DNA of 64,000 nt, from positions 47,863,550 to 47,927,549 of the forward strand of contig OV277864.1 of the NCBI GenBank assembly GCA_922989275.2, given 5' to 3'. Both the position numbers and the translations under genes were made by a program. Positions 36,001-48,000 of the stretch are shown here, one piece after another. The stretch comes from Gari tellinella (lineage: Eukaryota; Mollusca; Bivalvia; Cardiida; Psammobiidae). The notes below the pieces were generated by a model. That model did not search any database. It saw nothing but the letters and a program-made list of their open reading frames with translations, and was not told the DNA's origin. Each line of letters begins with the position of its first letter. Position 1 is the first letter of the stretch.

Positions 36001-39000
36001 GGATAATTCTAATGACGAAGACACTTATAATGTCCAAAATTTGAATAAAAGATTATTAAATAAAACTGTTTGTAGACATATAGCTATACATGTACAGCTA
36101 CATTTTTTCTAGTACTGAAACAGTATTCTTGTTTATGACAGTCTTGTTGCCAGCACTTCCTTCTGACAGGAGAAATGTGAACCTTATACAGAAGGAGTTT
36201 GCAGCCTCCACATTCAGTGATCACATGACCCTTCTGAGGGCCTTCCAGGTATATAATTTTAAAGCAGGTCGAAAGTAAAGAAGAATGCGCTTTAATTAAT
36301 GAGCCGTGCCATGACAAAACCTGCCTTGTTACATTGCAAACAGTGTAGATTAAGGCCAGCTGCCGGGTCAAAGATGCGGTGGCTGGTCTTGATTTACACT
36401 GTTTGACACCCAAATGCATCTCAAGCATTTTATGTAGCTGTATTATATATGGTTTTTGGCAGTGTAGATCAAACTCAGATACAGAGCCTGCGATGACAAC
36501 GGTGCTCGGGCTATACAATGTTGCAATGCATTAAGGCAGGTTTTGTCATGGCACGGCTTAGATTATATATACTGTATTGTATATATAACCTAAGTATTGG
36601 AACAGACAGGCCTGAGCAAACAGTGTAGACCCTGATCAGACTGCTCCCTCAGGAGCAGTCTGATCAGGGTCTATACAGTGGAGAATCTGTTATTCTTTCC
36701 CGTTTAAACGCAAACGTACGCAAACGCAAAATACTAAAACGTAGAAAAGAACAACTTTTGGACAATTCTGATAATTCTTGTTTATCTTGGTGGCAAACAG
36801 TTTGGAGCCTGATCAGACGCCGGGTTACCCGGCGTCTGATCTGGCTCCATACTGTTTGCACTGCAAATAATAGTTTTAGCGTAAACGCGTTTATTGGGAA
36901 AGAATAACAGATTCTCCACTGTACTGTATGCCATTCAGTTTCTACCTTTTGGACAAACCCATATAATTATGGCAGAAATGGATGTTAGCAAACAAACAAA
37001 ACAAAACCAAACACTTGCTATGTAAGATTTTTCTTGGTCTGTCTGTCCACAGCATTAACCTAAAACATAACTTTGAAACAACATGTGATAGAGACTACTT
37101 ATTTTGTAGGTGTACTCAGGTTAAGAAGCCCTTGAACACAGTACAACTGTTGTTTTCTATTTCTTGTGATACAAATAATCAAGTTTGATACAGTGGAAAA
37201 GATGTTATTCTTTCCAAATAAACGTGTTTATGCTAAGAGATTTATTTTTATTGCAAACAGTTTAGGGCAAGATCAGACACCGGGTAACCCGGCGTCTGAT
37301 CAGGCTCCATACTGTTTGCCATTCAGATTAAAATGAGCATTCAGAATTATCAAAAGGTTTCCAGTTTCTACATTTTCTTGCAAACTGTTTGAGTTTAAAT
37401 GGGAAAGAATAACGTCTTGTCCACGTTACCTATATTTTAGGCATGGCAGAAAGCACGTACAGATGGATGGGAGAAGTCATTTTGTTCTAGAAATTACATA
37501 TCATCAGCAGTCATGGAGATGATAGTGGGTATGAGGTCAGTATTTAACCTTTTTCCAAATAGGAGCGCCTTTCATTTATTCCTCCTCTGAAGAAAATAGA
37601 ACCAATTTATACAGTCATGAATATGTACCAAAATAAATGTCTATATCTTAGCAGATGGTAGCTTAAAGCAGGTTTAGAGCCCCGCAGTAGACAGGCCGAT
37701 GAATACTCAAGATAGACGAAAGCAATAAGAATGTCTCTCTATCCCTTCTAAATCTATTAAAATAAAAAACCAGACAAGTGTTGGCACCCTCTTGCAGTGC
37801 TCTTGTTATCAGTGAAGGAACAAATTATAGGCCTAAAAAGGCATATTTAACCCATTACCTCTTAGCCTATTTCTTGCTTCGAAAACAGGTGACCACTTAA
37901 AGCAGGCACATTCTGCTTTACTTTCAGCCTGCTTTAAGCTACCATCTTCTAGGATATGGAAAATATTTCTTTTGGTACATATTCTTTGCTGTATAAACTG
38001 GAACTTTTTTCTTCAGTGGAGGAATAAGTAAGAGGCGTAAAAAGGCGTTTTTAAGGGGTAATGGGTTAAGGAGTAATGGGTTAACTGAACATTTTCAACA
38101 TTTTCTCCTTTATATTGTAAACTCTATTTCTATTCCAGAGCTCAGTTATTGGGACAGCTGCGGGCATCAGGTTTTGTGAGAGCACGTGGAGGTGGTGACA
38201 TCAGGGACTTGAACACCAATGCTGAGAATTGGCCTGTAGTAAAGGCAGCCCTTTGTGCAGGAGCCTATCCTTGTATCATCAGAGCAGACAGATATGCCGC
38301 CAAAGTCAAGCTTTCTGTGGGACAGTATGTATAGTAAAAGCTATTTACAGTGTCGGTCTTGATTCTATGGTTGTTTTTTTTTACACAAACAGTTAAACCC
38401 ATTGCTCCATAGATACACATTTTTACACTCTTAATTCATTCCTCCACTGAAGAAAATAATTCCAATTTATACAGTCATTAATATGCTTCATAAGAAACTT
38501 TTTCTTTACCCTAGCCTTAAGGCACATTCTGTTTTACTTTCAACCTGCTTTAAGTGCAAGCCCGAAATAATGAAATTTAGCGATAGAAATGTAAATTCTT
38601 TTTAGTTAAGCAAGTTCCAGACATTGAAATTTGGCTATAATTTATTGTTTCAGAATGAAGGAGAAGGTAATGATTCACATCACATCCGTGTTGCCCCAGA
38701 AAAACGACATGAAAATCCTGCCGACTGATTGGTTGTTTTATGAGGAGATTACGCGTGTGGGCACTCTGGCGTGTGTGAGATGTTGTACAGCTGTATCAGC
38801 AGTGACTGTGTCATTGTTTGCTGGACCAGCCAAGCTGCCACCTAACACAGTGAAAGACCCGGGAGAAGATGGACTTGGTAAGTTATTGTGATATGCCCTC
38901 CCCTCTATGGCCGTCGGTACAAATCACCTATATTCATCTGTGTTTAACCAATTACCTCCATAGCCTGTTTCTAGGTGACCACTTATAAAGCAGGTTGAAA

Positions 39001-42000
39001 GTAAGTCAGATTGTGCCTTAAGACCAATTCTTCTTTACTTTCAGCCTGCTTTAAGCTACATGTAACCATCTGCTAGGATAAAGAAAATGTTTCTTACCAA
39101 AGAAATTCATAACTGTGTAAAGTTGCAATATTTATTCAGTAGAGAAATAGATTAAAGGTGTTGAAAGGGGTATTTATGGGGTAATGGTTTATGGTAATAA
39201 CTGCTTGATGTGTCACATCAAAACATGACTATTTCTTTTTGATATTTTATCTTATATACATTCCTGTGGTATCAGGCTTTTTCGTCTGTATTTTTACCAA
39301 GTTTCTGAAGTCAACTGGCTGTACAATGTATTTCAACAGACTTCATTTTCATTAAGCATGATACCATGTACAGATACATGTACAAGTGTGATATAAAAGA
39401 GTTCTTTGTTCTGCTTTGAATATCAAATGTTTTTTTATTTAAAATGATTGAAACATTTTATTTATTGTTGGTGGTGTATACTGAAGGTACCTGTATATTA
39501 TAATAATACATCACAAGTTGCTGGTGCACTACATTGCACTGTACTCAACTCTCAACAAACTTAATAACAGAATCAGCTTGTCACTGAATTGAAGTATGTC
39601 TCGAGCTAGCTACATCATCCTGTATGGCACCGGAAATTGGTAATACAGTGAAACCTCTTTATTGCAACTGCTATAAGAAATCTTATTTGTTACAGAAAAA
39701 AAACCAGGTGACAACTTAACCCGTTACCCCATAAATACACCTTTTATGCCTTTAACTTATTCCTCCACTTAAGAAAATAGTTTCAATTTATACAGTCATT
39801 GATATACTGCTTAAAAAAAGACTATCTATATCATAGCAGATGACAGCTTAAAGCAGGCTGAAAGTAAAGCAGAATGTGCCTTGAGATGCATTCTGCTTTA
39901 CTTTCAACCTGCTTTAAGTGATCACCTATTAAGTATTTTCAAAACTAGAAACAGGCTACGGGGTAATGGGTTAAAGCAAGGTGAATATAAAAAAGAAAGC
40001 TTTCTGTTTTATGTTCACTTGCTTTAAGCAGTCACCTGTCTTGAATACCTGATGATTGACACAATTAAGTGGTTGTAATATGGATATAGATGGATGGATG
40101 GATGGATGAGTTGGGTTTGACAGCACTGCAACACAAAATAGGTCTTATAGCGCCGAAAGGTTGTAATAGAGAGATTTTACTGTATGTATTTATTTTGACA
40201 TTTCCCAGGACTCCAGATAAGAGAGAGTAATCTGAACAAATCCAACACTTTCTCTCTCATACAACACCAAAGCCTGTGGTGTTACTACTCATTAGAATTG
40301 TCTCTTTGAGACAATTCTAATGAGTAGTGACACCATAGGGTTTAAAGCAGAAATAAAGGTTTTAGTTTTTTAAATACTCCCCTTATCTTGAGCCCTGGCT
40401 CCGAGGTTATAAAGCGTTTTATTTGAGTCTGAGTGTGTTCCCAAGCACTTGATTGGTCAGATTTGAGCCTAGTCCAACACTTTCTCTCTCATACAACACC
40501 AAAGCCTGTGGTGTTACTACTCATTAGAATTGTCTCTTTGAGACAATTCTAATGAGTAGTGACACCATAGGGTTTAAAACAGAAATAAAGGTTTTAGTTT
40601 TTGGAATACTCCCCTTATCTTGAGCCCTGGCTCCGAGGTTATAAAGCGTTTTATTTGAGTCTGAGTGTGTTCCCAAGCATTTGATTGGGCAGATTTGAGC
40701 CTAGGCTCAAATCTGACCAATCAAATGCTTGGGAACGAGTTTAGACTCTCAAGTCAAAAGCTTTATAACCTTGGAGCCTGATTTGCCTGTTGTTGTTCAG
40801 AGCTAGGACTGAAGAGAGACAACAGTGACAGTGAGAATGAGGACCAGGAGGATGGCAAGACCTCCACTCTACACCTGGGAAACTGGCTGGCATTTAAAGT
40901 AGATCAAGAGGTCGGTACTAATCTTGTTTCTAAATAAATGATGAAATAGTATATTACATAAAAAATATGCTTACGCCATCTGATCTTGTTTTCAGTGTTG
41001 CAGGAAGATGACTTCTTAAAGCAAGATGAAAGTAAAGCAGAGAACTCTTGTATGATTTTGCCTCAGATACACATTTTAACACCTTTAACTATTTTCTCCA
41101 CTTAAAAAAAATCTCAATTTATAGTCATGAATATGTATCATCAGAAATGTTTTCTATGTTCTAACAAGATGGTTGTTTAAAGCAGGTTGAAAGTAAAGCA
41201 GAATGCACATAAGGGGCATTTTTCTTTACTTTCAACCTGCTTTAAGTGATCACCTGTGTACAAAACAAGAAACTGGCTAAGGAGTACAGGGTTAATAAGC
41301 TTTAATAGTTACTGTATGTCAGTAATAGAATAAATCAATAATGTGAGTAATGTTTTAAAGGGTTTTGGTGTTTGTTGGATGAGGGATGCTAAAATTATCA
41401 GCTAGATTATACTTACCATTTCCCATAGAAAAATTTGAAGAAAAAAAGGTCGTGGCTTTGATTTAGCCTAATAAGTCAATGTCAACAAATTCAGCCTAAG
41501 TTGATTGGACCTGAGGAAATCACATTTAAATAATTTTAGGCAGCAGCCATGGTGATCCAGCTGAGGCAGAAGTGGCACAGTTTGTTTCTACGGAGAATGA
41601 GAGCTCCATCTAAACCCTGGTCACAGATGGATGAGGTAATTTACATTGCACAGTTCAACCTCCCTTTTACGGCCCCATAAAATAGGCTAATTAATGGTAT
41701 AGAAGACAGGTGGCAGCTTAAGGCAAGGAAAGTAAAACAGAAAGCTCCTGTAGGAGCTTTCTGTTTTACTTTCACCTTGATTTAAGCGGAAATCTGTCTT
41801 TTAAACACCTATTGAATAAATACTTTAGTGGTTGTAAATTGTAATGGAGAGGTTTTACTGTATACATGTATTATAAGAATAATACTATAAAGTATAATAC
41901 TAGAAAATACTGCTTAATTAGTTTTAAGCTCACGGGGCTAATGTTCAGGAGAGCTTAAGTTGTTAACTGGTGTTTGCAGGGTTTTCCCTTGGGTGATAAA

Positions 42001-45000
42001 AATGAGGGTCACAATGTCCCCCATAAAAATAATTTGGGGGTCATTTGTGGAAACTGGGGGTCACATTAAAAATCTAGGGTTTTTGCGAAAACTTAAAGAG
42101 AACAAAAAAGCAGAGGCAACTTCAGTATTTTACTATGAACACTATCAGTTTCTTTTTCAGGAAACTTACAGAGAGAGAAAATAAACTAGTAACACATAAA
42201 TTTGACTTGTATAGATCTATGAACAACATAATTTTGGTCAATCAGCCTGAGATATCCAAGGTGCTACTTGCACTGGACTGGTGCACCTAGACCACTTGGA
42301 TTTTTTTAAAGTCAGAGGGAAATTGCTTCTTTCTAGCTTTAGCAACTCCAAATGCTCTGGTTGCACTAAGTTTGAGTGACTGGAGTGCATTAATTGGTGT
42401 GGCTACTGGTTTTTTGATGTCTCAATAGAGTAGAGCTACGAAAGTTTGTGCATCCTGGAGAAACGAAGGGATTGGTTTGTTTAGTTTTGATACAAGGCTC
42501 ACACATCATTTTATCATCAGACAAAAACAACCAATCATACTTTGAAAGCCGCGTCTCACAAAATCCCCGAGGCTTACAGGACTTTTTGGGGGCACTTGGA
42601 CCTGGTGATTCTTTTGGATCATCACTCGGATTTGAGTCAGATTTGTTCGAGTTTAAAAAAGCCAATAGTTTTAACTGCGACATTGCGGACGATGTATTTT
42701 TTACTGCTTTATAGTTTTATTACTTGCAACTGGCTTTCCCAGCCGATTACATAAGGGAAATAGCTACACAGTCCAGATAAATTCGCCACTTTACCTGATG
42801 AACCCGCTATATTCGTCCCCAAATCTCGCCCTAAAATAAGCAAGGGACGTTACTCGATATATTAGATTCGCCGTTAGTTCAATTCAACCCACTATATTCG
42901 GCCCGAAACTTCGCCCTAAATAAGCAAGGGAGATTACTCTATGCGTTATACTGCCGTGAAATGAACCCAGAAGCGATTTTCTGTTTCTATTTCTTTATCT
43001 ATACGTCATTGAATCCTATAACTTTGCCGATCTAATAATAACCGATTTCAACGATTGTGCGTCCTGATTGACGCCCTGGAATTATTTTTTGGGGTCATTT
43101 AGACAAAAGTTGCGTCAAAACGCACATATTTGTGCGTCAGGGAAAACCCTGGTGTTTGGTCTCGGCATTGCCCTTCCTGTACTTGTTGCTGTTCGCTTTT
43201 GCAGTTTCAAAAAAGTGTTCAATATTTCAATGCCCTTTCAACTACATCTTTCAAACTTACACCACACATACCTGAGGGCTAGACCTTACTGACCATGTAA
43301 CACTTAGGACCCCTTGATCTTGACTTCAGCCACTGCGTTTCGACTTTAAGTGTGACGCCCAGTGAGCAATCTTTGAAAGAATAATGCCTTCTCCACTGTA
43401 CCAATAATCATCTTCAAACGATAAAATGTATAAATATATATTGAAAGAAGATATGTCTAGATGATTGCACTGCAGTTCTTGTTGTTGTTTTGTAGGCTGT
43501 TATTAATGCTGTGGTGAATGTTCTCACTAACGAGGAGCAGGCTTTGGGACTGCAGCAGCCGGCTGGTATAGGTCAGAGACCCAGACCCATGTGTAAGTTA
43601 AAACTTAGATAAGGGGAGTATTTCAAAACTAAAATCTTTATTTCTGCATTAAACCCTATGGTGTTACTACTCATTAGAATTGTCTCTTCGAGACAATTCT
43701 AATGACTTTAGTTACGCCATAGGACTTGGTGCTGGAATGAGTGAGAAAATATAGGATTTGTTCAGTGTACTCCCTCTTATATGTGGCCCTGGTAGAGTAT
43801 AAAAGATAAGGGTTAACAACGAGAAAAGTTAAGAATGTTAAAACTTAGCAGGAGAAAAAGATTAAAAACCGGATATAAACACCATTGCTGGACTTAAAAC
43901 GTTAAAATTATTCGTGCTGTTGATTGAGAGCTTGAAACTTTTCAAGATCACTCAGCAAGACATCTGCAGGAAGAGCAATCCACTATGCTATTGTAAGATA
44001 TATTTCTATGACGAATCAGTAAAAGCATGAAAAAGCAGTCATATGAAGGAAAGTGCTAACTCTTTCAACACAAATTAACTGTTCCCCTGTGGATCATTTT
44101 AGTAACCAACACATGAACCAGTCTACTTGGAACTCTGGGTAGTTTACTAAAAACTAAATTAGCTCTATAGGAGCCCTCTGATCTTGGTCTACACTGTTTG
44201 CAAATGTTAGGTTTATATTTTAAACAGGTCTATGGTGTTGAAAGTATAAACTAGTGAATTCTGTATTGATGCTATTGTGTATATATTGTTTACCACAGCA
44301 GTGTCGGTTAACAGAGGGTTCTTGTTAAAAGGGATGTCGATCAACAGAGGTTATACTGTAATAGCTAGTGTATACAATATTGTACAGGGCTGCACAAATA
44401 ATTTTTTTAGCCACTTGTCCAGGACAAGTGACTTTCAAAAAGTCACTTGTCCTGAACAAAAAGCCACTTGTCCAACTTTTTATAGACCTGATTCGAAAAC
44501 ATGGTTCCATGTAAATGCCGGCAAAAGGGAACCCATTAAATTGATACTTTCGATTTGAGCATATCAATTTGTTTTAGTTTTTATCGGTTATAAAGACAAA
44601 ATGGTATTTATATATTTTACTTTTTATTATTATTTTAATTAAAATTATGATATGAATATACATGTATACTCTATGAAACATAATTAACTAGACTATCACA
44701 CCTTATCACTTAAATGTAGAATCTGTAATGTATCTCCACTATTTCTTTAACCTATTACCCCACAAATTTGCATGTATGCCTTTAATTGATTCCTCCACTA
44801 AAGTAACAAGAGCCGCATGTGACCCTAAATCGCTCACCTGGTATCCATGTTTACAGTCATGTAAATGGACCAGTAATGATCAAGTTTTTACTTATTCACC
44901 CCCACCCACTGGTGGCCATTTTGTTTGAGCTAGGAAGATTATTTAAAGAAAACTGGCAGAGGGTCACCTATGAATCATTATTTGTGTAAAATCATTCTTA

Positions 45001-48000
45001 AATCAGACCAATAGTTTCAGAGAATTTTTTTTTTAAAGTTTTTCTATACAGAAATATAAGGAAAACTTGCCCCACCAACTGGAGGCCATGTTTTTTAAGA
45101 TAACAAAATGATTTTAAGAAATTTGGTAGAGGATCATCAATTGACTATATTTGTGTTAAATTATTTTGAATTTGGACCAGCAGTTTCAGAGAAGAAGATT
45201 TTTAAAATGTTTACTATACAGTAACATAAGGAAAACATGCCCCACCCACTGGCGGCCATGTTTTTTAAGATAACAAAATGATTTTAAGAAATCTGGTAGA
45301 GGATCATCAATTGACCATTTGAGTAAAATTATTCTTAATTTGGACCAGTTGTTTCAGAGAAGATTTTTTTTTAAAGTTTTTACTATACAGTAACATAAGG
45401 AAAACTTGCCCCACCCACTGGCGGCCATGTTTTTTTTTAGATATCAAAATAATTTTAAGAAATCTGGTAGAGGATCACCCATGGATCATTTGCACAAAGT
45501 TACTTTAAAATCGGACCAGTAGTTTTTGACAAGAAGATTTTTTAAGTTTTCTCTATATAGCCATATAAGGAAAATCTGCCCCACCCACTAGCAGCCATGT
45601 TTTTTATGACAGGAAAATTATTTTAATAAATCTGATAGAGGGTCACCAATGGCACATTTGGGTAAAATTATTTTTAATTTGGACCAGTAGTTTTTGACAA
45701 GAAGATTTTTAAAGTTTTTTCAATTGGTTGCCATGGTAACCACAATTTCAACTGGATCACCTATATTTGAAGAAATCTGAGAGAGAACCCTACAAGGAAC
45801 AATCCTATGAAGTTTTGATGAAATTGGCCCAGTGGTTTCCAAGAAGAAGATTTTTTAACAAAAAGTTGGACGACGGACGGACGACGACAGACACTAAGGG
45901 CGATCACAATAGCTCACCTTGGCACAAAGTGCCAGGTGAGATAAAAAGATCCACACTTAAGATCTACATTTTAATTAAAATAAGGGATCCCTTATGAAAG
46001 GGACACTTCTCACCCAAAGCTTTAATTCTTACAAAATGATATCTCTATATTAGTTATACACTTGTTGGTTTTGACATGAACATTTTAAAAGATTTTCCCT
46101 TAAGTAGCCATGGCAACCCGGGTTCTACATGGTTCCAATATATCTAAATAACTTTAATATAGGACCATCTAAGGAACATAATTACCTTTAGTCTACTTGT
46201 GCCTTCAATATTCAATAAAGAATGAAATTTAAGAGTGTTTCCCTTTTGTCTCTTAATTCTGTTAAACATTTGAAGTGTGTAAAAGTTATCTTTCCTTTAT
46301 TTCAAACTGTTACAATTTTCTGTAATTTACAGATTTTCTTTAAATTCACATTTGCAAAATCATCATCTACACTTTGATTTGCTTAATTCATGTTTACATA
46401 ACATTTTAAAGACACATTCCCTACATAAAAATCATAAACCTATTTATTAGATATAAAAATAAATGTTGCTATTTAAACAATAGAATGCTACCTTTTTCAC
46501 TCTAACTTCTTAATCACTCTATATTATAAGGACAAACGATCCTGTATTAATTTGTATGCAACATTCAACAACAACAAAAATATTAATTTGTATGCAATAT
46601 AGCATATGGAACCGATTTTACATGTACACGACTACTCATCAACACGTTGAAATAAAAATCTGTGTGCCCTTGTCTACACACTTGATTTGTCAGAAGTTTA
46701 CAAGCTTTGATTGACCATCAGATGCTGGTTAGAGTTCCTTTGTGTAACACATTGAGATTACGTAATCAAAGGGTGGTGCCGTGGAAACGTGCGAGAGACT
46801 GACAGTCACACGAAATTGACATAAAACAGTCATGTAGATCTACTGTGAATTTGTGGTAGTTGACACGCGGATTGGCTTGTTGCGTAGGGAACATGGATAA
46901 CTGGATTACAAGACCTTTGCACAGCAGGTAGGCTAGAAGCACTCGCAGCATTTTATGATTCAGGCCACCTCATTAACCTGAAGTCCCGTAGTGTTAATCA
47001 ACCAGCTTTTTTTGAAATTTGCCGATTTTGATCGGGACTAAAGTTGGAAAATAGTCACTTGTCCGGGACTAGATTCTAGAAAATGGGCACCTGTCCGGAG
47101 CCATTTTCCACTTGTCCGGGACGTCAGGCTATGGGATTTGTGCAGCCCTGTTGTAAGTATATATTTAATGTTTACCACAGCAGTGTCGGTTAACAGAGGG
47201 TTCTGGGTAAAAGGGGTGCCTAATCAACAGAGGTTATACTGTAATAGCTAGTGTATACAATATTATATGTATTTAATGTTGACCACAGCAGTGTTGGTTA
47301 ACAGAGGGTTCTGATTAAAAGGGGGTGCTGATCTATAGACGTTATACGGTAATAACTAGTGTGTACAATATTGTAAGTATTTGTTGTTTACCACAGCTGC
47401 TGAGAGCATCATGTCTGGAGGCAGCGTATCACGTGGCTATCCAGTACAGGACGAGTATGCAGATAACACTAGACACCGGTTCTCCACTTCAGCCAAGAAG
47501 GCTACCAGTACACCACCGAAGAGAAAAGACTTCATGTCACCAAGTTAGTCTTCTCAACACACATCCAACCCTAATTATGAGTATATTCGTTAATAATTTA
47601 ATATTGTTTGTTTTCATTACATTTGGTTAGCTGTGATTGGCTATAATTTTTGTTTCATAACTCCATGAAAATAATAAAATTCAGGCCACGCCTTGTCAGG
47701 ACTACTTTCCCTTAGTCCAACTGCTCTTCACAAGCGCTGCATGAAGCAGGATGCCAAATGACGTCATTGACGTCGACGTTACTACATAACAACGACGCGT
47801 TTTGGCGGAAAATATATATGGCGCAGGGACTACAACCTACGTTTTAAAAAAAGAACATTCGCCTTAGATTCTCTTTTCAACTACTTTCTTAAATTCAGAA
47901 GTGATATTAAATTATAAGGAATAATTCGTAATATTTATTGTATTCATTGAGGTATGAAAAAAAAACCTGGTCACACTTTTGTATGAAACCGCTTTGCGGT

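Larger units (their letters stand above)
39646..40182 (+). mobile_element. TA-I MITE with two nested insertions
   Basis: TA at 39644-39645 and 40183-40184. Contains a TTAA-I copy at 39720-39970 and a LINE tail at 40080-40159. Confidence 0.82.
44385..47150. mobile_element. hAT-like element, 2,766 bp, 5-bp TSD
   Basis: Ends CAGGGCTGCACAAAT and ATTTGTGCAGCCCTG; TTGTA duplicated (44380-44384, 47151-47155). Empty site visible in the neighbouring 109-bp units (ATATTGTAAGTAT). Sub-terminal CACTTGTCC repeats. No transposase; the interior holds other repeats. Confidence 0.88.
44280..47396 (+). repeat. 109-bp tandem repeat ending at the exon 28 acceptor
   Basis: Units start at TTTACCACAGCAGTGTCGG (about 44289), the same at about 47170, and TTGACCACAGCAGTGTTGG at about 47280, each with GGTTATACTGTAATAGCTAG; the fourth TTTACCACAG is the real acceptor. 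The first unit is split by the 44385-47150 element. Confidence 0.85.

Noticed and set aside
36084..36518. Minus-strand frame of 144 codons
   Set aside because: Overlaps exon 21 and a hairpin element; no domain.
38325..38336. Alternative exon 23 end at CAGTAT/GTATAG
   Set aside because: It would put exon 24 out of frame with an early TGA; the GTATGT four bases earlier keeps frame.
41960..42184. Plus-strand frame starting before the hAT-like end
   Set aside because: Crosses a TIR junction; no similarity to any family I know.
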